Positions 52,540-62,576 of a DNA stretch of 64,000 bases are shown one piece after another. Position numbers and translations under genes: made by a program. The DNA is from Jiangella alba (GTDB lineage: Bacteria > Actinomycetota > Actinomycetes > Jiangellales > Jiangellaceae). Position 1 is the stretch's first letter, and each line of letters starts with the position of its first letter. The stretch is taken from NCBI RefSeq assembly GCF_900106035.1, contig NZ_FNUC01000003.1:682001-746000 (forward strand), given 5' to 3'. The notes under the pieces are model-generated. The model was not told the DNA's origin. It did no database searches and was given only the letters and a program-made list of their open reading frames with translations.

Positions 52540-53932
52540 CCGCCGGCCAGCCGCTCGACCGCGGCCAGCGGGATCGGCAGCCAGCTGGGCCGCCGCCGGG
52601 CCTCGAAGACCACCTCGTAGACCGCGGTGTCGGTCTCGTAGGCGGCCAGCAGCTCCGGCTCGTCGCGCGGGTCGAGCTGCGCCGCCGACACGTAGCCGGC
52701 GCAGAACGCCTCGCTGTTGCGCTGCGTCCACTCGTGCGCACGGTAGGCCAGCTGGTCGTGCGCGGGGTCGTCCGGCGGGTGGTCGGTGATCAGCAGGTGC
52801 CGGGCTGCGTAGTCGAACGAGCGGAGCATCTGCGCGATGTCGCGGACGGGGGAGTGCATGGCCCGGCGCTCGGCCGCGGGCGCCATCAGCTCGCCCTCGA
52901 AGTCGATCAGCTTCCAGCCCAGCACGGTGCGCAGCACCTGGCCCAGGTGGTAGCTGCCGTGGACGCGCTGGACGGCGACCTCGACGGTGCGCTCGCGCAG
53001 CACGTCGTAGTGCGAGCGGAGCCCGATGGCGAACGGCTCGAGCTCGGGCACGGTCGCGACGGCGGCGTCGAGCCGGCGGGTCATGGCGTCGGCCAGCTCG
53101 TGCAGTCCGGACGGCGCCATGGTGCCGCTGGGCAGCACCTCGGCCAGCGTCTCGTGCACCCGCGCCGTCGCCATGCCCAGGCGGTACGCCTCGGCCGCGA
53201 AGTCGCCGCCCACCTCGTCGGCGTGGAGGTCGCCCTCGGCGTAGAGGTCGCGCACGCTCGCGGTGGCCAGCGCCCAGCCGTCGGACGCCGTGGTCAGGAA
53301 GCCGCGCAGCATCGCCAGGCTGCCCGACCGCGGCGCGTCGTCGCCCGGCCCCGACCAGTCGCCGTCGACCCAGCCCAGGAACGGCGCGACCAGCGTGCTG
53401 CCGGCGTCGGTGAGCGCCTCGTTCAGCTCGACGTCGGGGTTCAGGCCGGGGTCGACCCGGCGGAACACCTTGAGCAGCGCCGCGTTGCCGTAGGCCAGGC
53501 TGGTGTTGTGGTGCTCGCCGGGCAGCACCAGCGACGGCTCGCCGTACGGCACCTTGACGTCGGGCTTGACGCGGAAGCGCAGGCCCGCCGTCCGCGGCGC
53601 GTCGTCGGCGAAGTGGTCCAGCAGGGCCGCCGTCGCCTCCTTGTCGTGCAGCGCGTCGTAGACGTGGCCGTCGGCGGTGTGGCCGAGATGGACGTGGTCG
53701 AGGCGGTCGGCGCGCTGGGTGTGCACCGACAGCGGCACCTGGTACACGTCGGCGCCGTCGGCGTGCGTGACCTCGGCCAGCAGGTGCCACACCCGCGGCT
53801 CGCCGTCGTGCAGCAGCGTGGCCGCCACCGGCCGGACCTCCAGCGGGGCGGACCGCCCGCCGGTGAACCAGTGCTGGTGCGGCAGCCAGTCGGGCAGCAG
53901 CGCCATCGCCTCGGAGAGCCGCGCGTCGGCCG

Positions 53933-53936
<4 letters not shown>
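52536..53936 (-). CDS. mak: maltokinase
   Basis: A 466-residue aminoglycoside-phosphotransferase-like kinase that makes maltose 1-phosphate from maltose and ATP, the step after TreS. Seen are the N-terminal cap (WLPHQHWFTGGRSAPLEVRP), LKVFRRVDPGLNPDVELNEAL, the catalytic loop VHGSYHLGQVLRT (in place of H-G-D-x-H-x-x-N the sequence has HGSYHLGQ) and the metal-binding IDFEGE. The GTG start overlaps the treS stop (GTGA). Its 3' end overlaps the convergent SIS gene by four bases. The usual acceptor enzyme GlgE is not encoded nearby. Confidence 0.9.
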
Positions 53937-55633
<1,697 letters not shown>

Positions 55634-55770
55634 GGCCGGCACCATTCGATGGTAGAGGCGGTACGCACGATACCTCTCGGGACGACGTGTCGGGTGCGGG
55701 CGTCGGCCCGCCCGATGAGCCATTCTTCATACCCACCCCGACGCGGGCAAACCGCCTCGTCCGGGGTCGG

Positions 55771-56439
55771 TCAGAGGCTGTCCAGGATCTCGCGCATGCG
55801 GTCGATCTCGATGCCCTGCTCGACGCTCACGTCGCCGGCCAGCTCCAGCACGAGCGTGTTGGAGCCGCTGTTCAGTTCGGCGGCGGCCATGTCGATGGCG
55901 CCGGCGTGGTGCTGGCTCATGTAGGTGAGGAACAGCTCGTCGAACTCCGCGCCGCTGGTGTTGCCCAGCTGCTCCAGCTGCAGCGGCGTGATCATGCCGG
56001 GCAGGCCGTGGTCGTGGTCGGCGCTCTCGGCCGGGACCGGCAGGTCGCGCTCGGTGAGCCAGTTCTCCAGGACGGCGATCTCCGGGCCCTGTGCGGCCAT
56101 GACGCGGTCGGCGACCAGCAGCACGCGTTCGTCCTGCGCGCGGTCGGCGGCCAGCTCGGCCATCGTGACGGCCTGACGGTGGTGCGGGATCATCTGCTCG
56201 ACGAACCGGACGTCGGTCTCGCTGTGGCCGCCCTCGACGATCTCGAGGTCCTCGCCCGGCTCGACGACGTCCGCCGTCTCGCCCGGCCGTCCCGGCTGGA
56301 TCACCCGGGAGTCGGCCGTGACGGTGGACGTGCTCGGCGCGGCGCCGCGGCCGGTGTCGTCGTCGCCGCTGCACCCGGCCAGCGTGAGCAGGGCGGCGAC
56401 CGCTGCAGCGGTGGTCGTGCCGAGGGTCGCGCGCCGCAT
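55771..56439 (-). CDS. DUF305-family lipoprotein
   Basis: A 222-residue exported protein with lipobox LAGC near residue 23, an acidic linker, and the DUF305 four-helix core. Two histidine motifs are visible: FVEQMIPHHRQAVTMAEL and YMSQHHAGAIDMAAAEL. DUF305 proteins resemble ferritin-like helical bundles and are often linked to metal (copper) handling; function unproven. The ATG follows GGAGG. It stands alone between treS and the divergent LVIVD protein. Confidence 0.9.
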   Translation of the reverse strand: MRRATLGTTTAAAVAALLTLAGCSGDDDTGRGAAPSTSTVTADSRVIQPGRPGETADVVEPGEDLEIVEGGHSETDVRFVEQMIPHHRQAVTMAELAADRAQDERVLLVADRVMAAQGPEIAVLENWLTERDLPVPAESADHDHGLPGMITPLQLEQLGNTSGAEFDELFLTYMSQHHAGAIDMAAAELNSGSNTLVLELAGDVSVEQGIEIDRMREILDSL

Positions 56440-56634
56440 CGTTCCTCCAGGTGGCCGGGGGACGGACCGGGCCAGCGTACGGCCGAATCGGCGCCGGCCG
56501 AAGCGTGTCAGAAACCGGACACGTCGAGGTTTCGCAGGTATGTGACAGAAGTATGGCCAATCGGATCGAATGCCGTTATTGTTCGGCCCTGACCTTGATC
56601 GGCCCAGTCCTCTCTACCCCGGTGAGGTGTGCGC

Positions 56635-58143
56635 ATGATCGGACATCGTTGGAGAAGGAGGGCGGCCGGGCTTTCCGTCGCCGCCCTGGTGAGCAGCGGT
56701 CTGGCCCTCGGAGCCATCGGGACCTCCGCCGCCGACGACGGTGAGCTCCTGCGGGACTCGTCCAGCGAGGAGTGCGCCAACGCCGAAGCGCTCGAGGGCG
56801 CCGGCGACAACTTCGAGGAGAACTGCCTCACCGAGTCGGAGCTCGCGGACGCCCAGGCGTCGTCGGGCATCCTGCCGGTCGGCGGCGTGGCCGGTTCGCC
56901 GAACCTCAGCCTGGAGACGAACCTGCCGAAGAGCGGCGCGTTCAGCGCCGAGGGCGCGTTCAACTCCGACCTCGCGTTCCAGGGCAAGTACGCCTTCGCC
57001 GGCAACTACGAGGGCTTCACGGTCTACGACATCCGCAACCCGCGCAAGCCGCAGCTGGTCGTCCAGGTGGTCTGCCCGGGTTCGCAGAACGACGTCTCCG
57101 TCTACGGAGACCTGCTCTTCCTGTCCACGGACTCCCGCTGGACCGACGACTCGTGCAGCGCGACGAACCTGCCGAGCGTCGGCGACACGGCCGGCCGGGA
57201 CTACTGGGAGGGCATGAAGATCTTCGACATCAGCGACCCGCGCAACCCGCGGTACGTCTCGTCCGTCGAGACCAAGTGCGGTTCGCACACGCACACGCTG
57301 GTGCCGGGTGACGACAGCGTCTACATCTACGTCTCGTCGTACGGCCCGAACGCCGGACTGGCCGACTGCCAGCCGCCGCACGACAAGATCTCGATCATCG
57401 ACGTCCCGCTGGACGACCCCGAGTCGGCGCACGTCGCGGCCGAGCCGGTGCTGTTCCCGGACGCCGCCAACCAGGGCCGCAACACCAGCGGCTGCCACGA
57501 CATCACCGCCTACCCGCACCTCGGCCTGGCCGCCGGCGCGTGCATGGGCGACGGCATCGTCATGGACATCACCGACCCGCTCGACCCGGTGATCCTCGAC
57601 CAGGTGCGCGACGCGAACTTCGCGTTCTGGCACTCGGCGACGTTCAACAACGACGGCACGTCGATCATCTTCACCGACGAGCTGGGCGGCGGCAGCGGCC
57701 CCACCTGCAACCCGACGATCGGCCCGAACCGCGGCGCCAACGCCATCTACACGTGGGACGGCGACTCGCTGGAGTTCGCGTCGTACTACAAGATCCCGCG
57801 TGAGCAGGCGGCCACGGAGAACTGCGTGGCGCACAACGGCTCGCTGATCCCGGTGCCGGGCAAGGACATCTTCGTCCAGGCGTGGTACCAGGGCGGCATC
57901 TCGGTGTTCGACTTCACCGACCCGTACAACCCCACCGAGTTCGCCTGGTTCGACCGCGGCCCGCTCGACGCCGACCGGCTGATCCTCGGCGGCGCGTGGT
58001 CGACGTACTACTACAACGGCTACATCTACTCGAACGAGATCCAGCGCGGCTTCGACGTCTTCAACCTCAGGGACCCGAGGGTCGCGCCGGCCAAGGGCAC
58101 GCGCTACGACGAGTTCAACGCTCAGACGCAGCCCGTGTACTGA
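56635..58143 (+). CDS. secreted LVIVD-repeat beta-propeller protein
   Basis: A 502-residue exported protein. The signal peptide (RRRAAGLSVAALVSSGLALG) is followed by an LVIVD-type propeller with repeated strands such as FTVYDIRNPRKPQLVVQV, MKIFDISDPRNPRYVSSV, GIVMDITDPLDPVILDQV and ISVFDFTDPYNPTEF. Such repeats are predicted to form a cell-surface propeller of unknown ligand. Several Cys (about 8) could form disulfides outside the cell. The ATG at 56635 follows GGTGAGG; a GTG two codons earlier is possible. It is followed by a clear terminator. Confidence 0.87.
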   Translation: MIGHRWRRRAAGLSVAALVSSGLALGAIGTSAADDGELLRDSSSEECANAEALEGAGDNFEENCLTESELADAQASSGILPVGGVAGSPNLSLETNLPKSGAFSAEGAFNSDLAFQGKYAFAGNYEGFTVYDIRNPRKPQLVVQVVCPGSQNDVSVYGDLLFLSTDSRWTDDSCSATNLPSVGDTAGRDYWEGMKIFDISDPRNPRYVSSVETKCGSHTHTLVPGDDSVYIYVSSYGPNAGLADCQPPHDKISIIDVPLDDPESAHVAAEPVLFPDAANQGRNTSGCHDITAYPHLGLAAGACMGDGIVMDITDPLDPVILDQVRDANFAFWHSATFNNDGTSIIFTDELGGGSGPTCNPTIGPNRGANAIYTWDGDSLEFASYYKIPREQAATENCVAHNGSLIPVPGKDIFVQAWYQGGISVFDFTDPYNPTEFAWFDRGPLDADRLILGGAWSTYYYNGYIYSNEIQRGFDVFNLRDPRVAPAKGTRYDEFNAQTQPVY

Positions 58144-58156
58144 CGCCGTCAACGGC

Positions 58157-58191
58157 ACGAGCGGACGGCGACCCGGTCGCCGTCCGCTCGT
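58157..58191. terminator. hairpin terminator of the LVIVD gene
   Basis: Perfect 16-bp arms ACGAGCGGACGGCGAC (58157-58172) and its reverse complement (58176-58191) with the three-base loop CCG, 14 bases after the stop codon. Confidence 0.88.
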
Positions 58192-58223
58192 CCGCCGGTA
58201 AGGCCCGCGTAACAGTCAGCGAC

Positions 58224-58229
58224 TAGCGT
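58224..58229 (+). promoter_or_regulatory. -10 element of a probably leaderless glgP transcript
   Basis: TAGCGT ends six bases before the GTG at 58236, with no ribosome site. The same spacing is found before glgB, mce, tetR and prmC-like genes. Confidence 0.45.
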
Positions 58230-58235
58230 TGGACC

Positions 58236-60785
58236 GTGCGCGCGATCCGACGACTCATGGTCCGTACCGTCCTGCCCGAGCCGCTGGCCGCGCTCGGCGA
58301 ACTCGTCACCAACCTGCGGTGGTCGTGGCACCAGCCGACGCAGGAGCTGTTCGCCGCCGTCGAGCCCGACCTGTGGGCCGAGGTCGGCCACGACCCCGTG
58401 CGGCTGCTCGGCGAGGTGCGCCCGGAGCGGCTGGCCGAGCTGGCCGCCGATCCCGCGTTCCTGGGGCTGGTCCGGGCCGCCCACGACGACCTCCAGCAGT
58501 ACCTGACCGAGGCGCGCTGGTACCAGGACCACGACGGCGGCGCCCCGCGCGGCGTCGCGTACTTCTCGCCGGAGTTCGGCATCACCCACGTGCTGCCGCA
58601 GTACTCCGGCGGCCTGGGCATCCTGGCCGGCGACCACCTGAAGGCGGCCAGCGACCTCGGCGTGCCGATCATCGGCGTCGGGCTGCTGTACCGGCACGGG
58701 TACTTCGTGCAGTCGCTGTCGCGTGAGGGCTGGCAGCAGGAGCGCTACCCCGTCGTCGACCCCGACAACCTGCCGCTGGCGCGGCTGCGCGAGGCCGACG
58801 GCACGCCGGCGCAGGTCACCGTCGGCATGCCGGGTGGGCGGGTGCTGACCGCCGCCGTGTGGGTGGCGCAGGTCGGCCGGGTGCCGCTGCTGCTGCTCGA
58901 CTCCTACATCGACGACAACGGGCCGGTCGAGCGCGACGTCACCGACCGGCTGTACGGCGGCAGCCGCGAGCACCGGCTGCTGCAAGAGATGCTGCTCGGC
59001 GTCGGCGGCGTGCGGGCGGTGAGGGCGTACTGCCGCATCACCGGCGCGCCGGCGCCGGAGGTGTTCCACACCAACGAGGGGCACGCCGGCTTCCTCGGGC
59101 TCGAGCGCATCCGCGAGCTGGTCGAGGAGCGCGGGCTGACGTACGAGGCGGCGGTCGAGTTCACCCGGGCCGGCACCGTGTTCACCACACACACGCCGGT
59201 GCCCGCCGGCATCGACCGGTTCCCGATGGACCTCGTCCGCGAGCACTTCGGCGGCGACAACGCCAGCCCGAGCCTGTCCGTCGAGCACATCCTGGCGCTG
59301 GGCGCCGAGGACTACGAGGGCGGCGACCCGTCCGTCTTCAACATGGCCGTCATGGGGCTGCGGCTCGCGGCCCGCGCCAACGGCGTCAGCACCCTGCACG
59401 GCGAGGTCAGCCGCGGCATGTTCGCCGGGCTGTGGCCGTCGTTCGACGAGCGCGAGGTGCCGATCGGCTCGATCACCAACGGCGTGCACGCGCCCACGTG
59501 GGTGGCGCCGGAGATCCTGCGGCTGGAGGAGAAGGCCGTCGCCGGCGGCGGCTGGACGGCCGCCACGGCCACCGTCTCCGACGCCGACCTGTGGACGACG
59601 AAGCGGGCGCTGCGGGCCCGGCTGGTCGACGCGGCGCGCACGCGGCTGCGCGACGCGTGGCGCGGGCGCGGTGCGTCGGAGGCCGAGCTGGGCTGGATCG
59701 ACGACGTCCTCGACCCCGGCGTCCTCACCATCGGCTTCGCCCGCCGGGTGCCGTCGTACAAGCGGCTCACGCTGATGCTGCGCGACCCCGGCCGGCTCAA
59801 GGCGCTGCTGCTGCACCCGGAGCGTCCGGTCCAGTTCGTCATCGCCGGCAAGGCGCACCCGGCCGACGACGGCGGCAAGCGGATGATCCAGGAGATGGTC
59901 CGCTTCGCCGACGACCCCGAGATCCGGCACCGCATCGTGTTCCTGCCCGACTACGGCATCGGCATGGCGCAGGACCTCTACCCGGGCTGCGACGTGTGGC
60001 TGAACAACCCGCTACGCCCGTACGAAGCGTGCGGCACGTCCGGCATGAAGGCGGCGCTCAACGCCGGGCTGAACCTGTCCATCCGCGACGGCTGGTGGGA
60101 CGAGTGGTCCGACGGCCTCAACGGCTGGGACATCCCGTCCGCCGAGGGCGTCGAGGACCCGTCCTACCGCGACGAGCTGGAGGCGACGGCGCTCTACGAG
60201 CTGCTGGAGAACGAGATCGCGCCCCGCTTCTACGACGTCGACGGCGAGGACGTCCCGCGCCGCTGGGTCGACCAGCTGCGCCACACCCTCACCACGCTCG
60301 GCCCGAAGGTGCAGGCCACCCGCATGGTCCGCGACTACGTCGAGCGGCTCTACCGGCCGGCGGCGCAGGCCGGGCGCACGCTGAACGCCGACTTCGACGG
60401 CGCGGTCTCGCTGGCGGACTGGAAGGAGCAGGTCCGCGCCGCCTGGCCGCAGGTCCGCGTCGAGCACGTCGAGACCACCACCGCCGACACCTTCGAGCGC
60501 GGCCAGACGCTGCGGCTGCACGCGTTCGTCACCCTCGGCCCGCTCACCCCCGACGACGTCGACGTCCAGGTCGTCCACGGCCCCGTCGACGACGCCGACA
60601 CGCTGCGCGAACCCGCCGTCACCCCCATGACGCTGAGCGAACGCCAGGACGACGGCGCCTACCGCTTCGACGGCGAGGTGCAGCTCGACCGCACCGGCGC
60701 CTTCGGCTACACCGTCCGCATCGTCCCACGTCACGCCCTGCTGGAGGACGGCGCCGAGCTCGGGCTGGCCGCGCTCCCGCAGTGA
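58236..60785 (+). CDS. glgP: alpha-glucan (glycogen) phosphorylase
   Basis: An 849-residue phosphorylase that removes glucose 1-phosphate from alpha-1,4-glucans. It has the actinobacterial N-terminus (RAIRRLMVRTVLPEPLAALG), the active-site motif VFHTNEGHAGF, and YKRLTLMLRDPGR. The PLP region is ACGTSGMKAALNAGLNLSIRDGWWDE, with the Lys as cofactor attachment site. The length matches the mycobacterial/streptomycete type. The GTG start is supported by conservation of the N-terminus. Its stop codon forms the first bases of hairpin H2. It is convergent with the AbiEi/DUF559 gene. Confidence 0.94.
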   Translation: MRAIRRLMVRTVLPEPLAALGELVTNLRWSWHQPTQELFAAVEPDLWAEVGHDPVRLLGEVRPERLAELAADPAFLGLVRAAHDDLQQYLTEARWYQDHDGGAPRGVAYFSPEFGITHVLPQYSGGLGILAGDHLKAASDLGVPIIGVGLLYRHGYFVQSLSREGWQQERYPVVDPDNLPLARLREADGTPAQVTVGMPGGRVLTAAVWVAQVGRVPLLLLDSYIDDNGPVERDVTDRLYGGSREHRLLQEMLLGVGGVRAVRAYCRITGAPAPEVFHTNEGHAGFLGLERIRELVEERGLTYEAAVEFTRAGTVFTTHTPVPAGIDRFPMDLVREHFGGDNASPSLSVEHILALGAEDYEGGDPSVFNMAVMGLRLAARANGVSTLHGEVSRGMFAGLWPSFDEREVPIGSITNGVHAPTWVAPEILRLEEKAVAGGGWTAATATVSDADLWTTKRALRARLVDAARTRLRDAWRGRGASEAELGWIDDVLDPGVLTIGFARRVPSYKRLTLMLRDPGRLKALLLHPERPVQFVIAGKAHPADDGGKRMIQEMVRFADDPEIRHRIVFLPDYGIGMAQDLYPGCDVWLNNPLRPYEACGTSGMKAALNAGLNLSIRDGWWDEWSDGLNGWDIPSAEGVEDPSYRDELEATALYELLENEIAPRFYDVDGEDVPRRWVDQLRHTLTTLGPKVQATRMVRDYVERLYRPAAQAGRTLNADFDGAVSLADWKEQVRAAWPQVRVEHVETTTADTFERGQTLRLHAFVTLGPLTPDDVDVQVVHGPVDDADTLREPAVTPMTLSERQDDGAYRFDGEVQLDRTGAFGYTVRIVPRHALLEDGAELGLAALPQ

Positions 60786-60834
60786 TGGTGGGCGGTTTGC
60801 TGGTGCCAGAGCGCCAGCAAACCGCCAGCCATCA
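60783..60834. repeat. hairpin repeat H2, containing both flanking stop codons
   Basis: Arms 60783-60803 and 60814-60834 pair over 21 bp with two mismatches around a 10-base loop TGCCAGAGCG. The core GGCGGTTTGCTGG matches H1 and H3. The TGA of glgP (60783-60785) opens the stem, and the reverse-strand TGA of the convergent gene (60832-60834) closes it. It should terminate both. Confidence 0.88.
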
Positions 60835-61893
60835 CCGGTTGCCGGCCAGATAGGCCGCCTCGATCTCCCGCAGGACGGCGGCCGGCTCGCTCCGAAGCCG
60901 TGCGGGGGAGACCGGCAGCACCCGCCAGCTGAGCGCGGCGTAGCGGGCCCGGCGCTCTTCGGTGCGCGCCGGCGCGTCTCCGAAGCCGTGGAAGCTGCGC
61001 GAGTCGACCTCGACGACGAGGCGGGCCCGTTGCCAGCAGGCATCGGGGTGGATGCCGCGGTGGCCGGGGAGTACCTGATTCCAGCGCGGCTCGGGCAGCA
61101 CCCGGCTGGCGCCGACGAGGTCGCGCAGCTCGCATTCGGGTGCGGACCGGCAACCGGCCTCGATGTCCTTCATCGCGAACCGGGCAAGCGCGCCGCCGCG
61201 ACGCGGGGCGGCGGCCACCTCGGCCCGCAGGGCGGTGAGCGCGGCCCGGCGGCGCTGCACCACCTCGCACATGAGCGCGCGCACGTTGCGCAGGGCGAGG
61301 GTGCGGTGCAGGTCCGGCTCGTCCCAGCAGCCCGGGCACCCGTCGGGCGAGCGGCACACCGGCTGCCAGCCCGCCGGTAGAAGGGCGGAGCGGACGACGG
61401 TCTCGACCACGGCGCGAGCAGCGGGCACGATCGGGACGGCGCCCGGCGCCGGCGTCTCGTCGAGCCGGTCCAGCAACACATCGAGCGGCACGTCGACCAC
61501 GTCCTCGTCGATCCACCAGCGCGCTCGCGGCATCCGGGTCGTGCGGCAGATCCGGACGAAGCCCAGGTCACGGCGGCCTGACGGGGCTGGGACGAGCACG
61601 TCCACGGCGTCGCCCGCGGGTGGCCCGTAGCGCAGGCCGTTCAGCTCACACGCCCACGCACCGCTGATCGCGGCGCCGGGCCCGCCGTGCAGGACGGCCG
61701 CCCGGCGCCGGTGCGACGAACCGAGCGGTCCGTTGAAGGCGGCGTAGATCCCGGGGAGGACCCGCGTCCACGGACCGCCGGGTCGCAGGGCATGGCGGAC
61801 CGCGTCCGGGCTCATGCCGGCGGCCAGAGCCTGCCTGCGGGTGATCAGCCCGTCCTGGGCGAGTGCGAGCGAGCGCGCGCGGTCACGGGACAC
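60832..61893 (-). CDS. AbiEi-like N-terminal domain plus DUF559 (PD-(D/E)XK-like) protein
   Basis: About 353 residues. The N-terminal part (ALAQDGLITRRQALAAGMSP and WTRVLPGIYA) matches the AbiEi antitoxin winged-helix region. The C-terminal 110 residues (ARLVVEVDSRSFHGFGDAPA, RRARYAALSWRVLPVSPARL) resemble DUF559/very-short-patch-like nuclease folds with the E-V-D core. Such proteins are very common as solitary genes in actinomycetes; whether they are antitoxins, nucleases or regulators is unclear. No AbiEii toxin is adjacent. The start is uncertain: GTG 61893 fits the family, but the frame is open to a TTG at 61953; neither has a ribosome site. Confidence 0.75.
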   Translation of the reverse strand: MSRDRARSLALAQDGLITRRQALAAGMSPDAVRHALRPGGPWTRVLPGIYAAFNGPLGSSHRRRAAVLHGGPGAAISGAWACELNGLRYGPPAGDAVDVLVPAPSGRRDLGFVRICRTTRMPRARWWIDEDVVDVPLDVLLDRLDETPAPGAVPIVPAARAVVETVVRSALLPAGWQPVCRSPDGCPGCWDEPDLHRTLALRNVRALMCEVVQRRRAALTALRAEVAAAPRRGGALARFAMKDIEAGCRSAPECELRDLVGASRVLPEPRWNQVLPGHRGIHPDACWQRARLVVEVDSRSFHGFGDAPARTEERRARYAALSWRVLPVSPARLRSEPAAVLREIEAAYLAGNR

Positions 61894-61958
61894 CCCGCGA
61901 TCTTGCGTGAGCCGGGAGCGCGGCGGAAGAGCGAGTTCGTCACCTGTGGACAACCATG

Positions 61959-62004
61959 GATGGCGGTTTGCTGGTGCCAGAGGGCCAGCAAACCGCCAGC
62001 CATC
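61959..62004. repeat. hairpin repeat H3 (terminator of the lipoprotein gene)
   Basis: GGCGGTTTGCTGG (61962-61974) and CCAGCAAACCGCC (61985-61997) form a 13-bp stem around the loop TGCCAGAGGG; the outer GATGG/CCATC pair imperfectly. It begins four bases after the stop of the minus-strand lipoprotein gene. Core and loop match H1 and H2. Confidence 0.85.
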
Positions 62005-62007
62005 GGG

Positions 62008-62544
62008 TCAGTAGGTGTAGCCGCCGCCGGTGTCCTCGCTGGACGGGGCGGAGCCGTCGGCGGTGACGGCGTGCCACACGAAGTGGGTGCCCTGGAAGTC
62101 GTCCTCGAAGCCGTCGCCGGTGAAGGAGCCGGGGCCGGAGTCCTCGGAGAACGTGTACAGCGGCTTGCCGTCGATGGTGAGCTGGTCACTGCCGTCCGGA
62201 CGGGCGACCACGCCGAAGGTGCCGGTGACCCCGGAGACGTCGGACGGGACGTCGGACGAGGTGGCGGCGACCGGCGGCCAGAAGTCCTCGCAGCCGTCGA
62301 CGCAGTGGATGGTGCCGTCGGCCTCGGCGTCGGTCGTGTAGAGCGTGTTGCCGTCGGCGTCGGTGAGGACGGTGCCGAAGTCGGAGATCTCCCGGGTGCC
62401 GACGATCCCGTCCGTCGTCTGCGTCTCGGACGTCGTGGACCCGGAGTCCGAGGACGAGCCGCAGGCGCTCAGTGCGAGCAGGGCCGCGGCCGCCACGCCG
62501 ATCAGGCGGAGCCGCCGGGGCCCGGTGTGCAGCGAAGTGTTCAT
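62008..62544 (-). CDS. lipoprotein with Yx(F/W/Y)xxD-type secreted repeats
   Basis: A 178-residue exported lipoprotein (lipobox LSAC near residue 27) with a Ser/Thr-rich linker. Two repeats of the COG4315 type follow: NTLYTTDAEADGTIHCVDGC...FWPPV and KPLYTFSEDSGPGSFTGDGF. In the first repeat two Cys (CVDGC) are conserved. Proteins of this type are widespread in actinomycetes and of unknown function. The ATG has no strong ribosome site. Hairpin H3 lies directly after the stop. Confidence 0.88.
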   Translation of the reverse strand: MNTSLHTGPRRLRLIGVAAAALLALSACGSSSDSGSTTSETQTTDGIVGTREISDFGTVLTDADGNTLYTTDAEADGTIHCVDGCEDFWPPVAATSSDVPSDVSGVTGTFGVVARPDGSDQLTIDGKPLYTFSEDSGPGSFTGDGFEDDFQGTHFVWHAVTADGSAPSSEDTGGGYTY

Positions 62545-62576
62545 ACCAGTGGTACGGCCGAGCCGCCCGCGGGGAT

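Noticed and set aside
60832-61953. A complete AbiE-type toxin-antitoxin system
   Set aside because: Only the AbiEi-like N-terminal domain is present, fused to a DUF559-like end; no AbiEii nucleotidyltransferase gene lies next to it.
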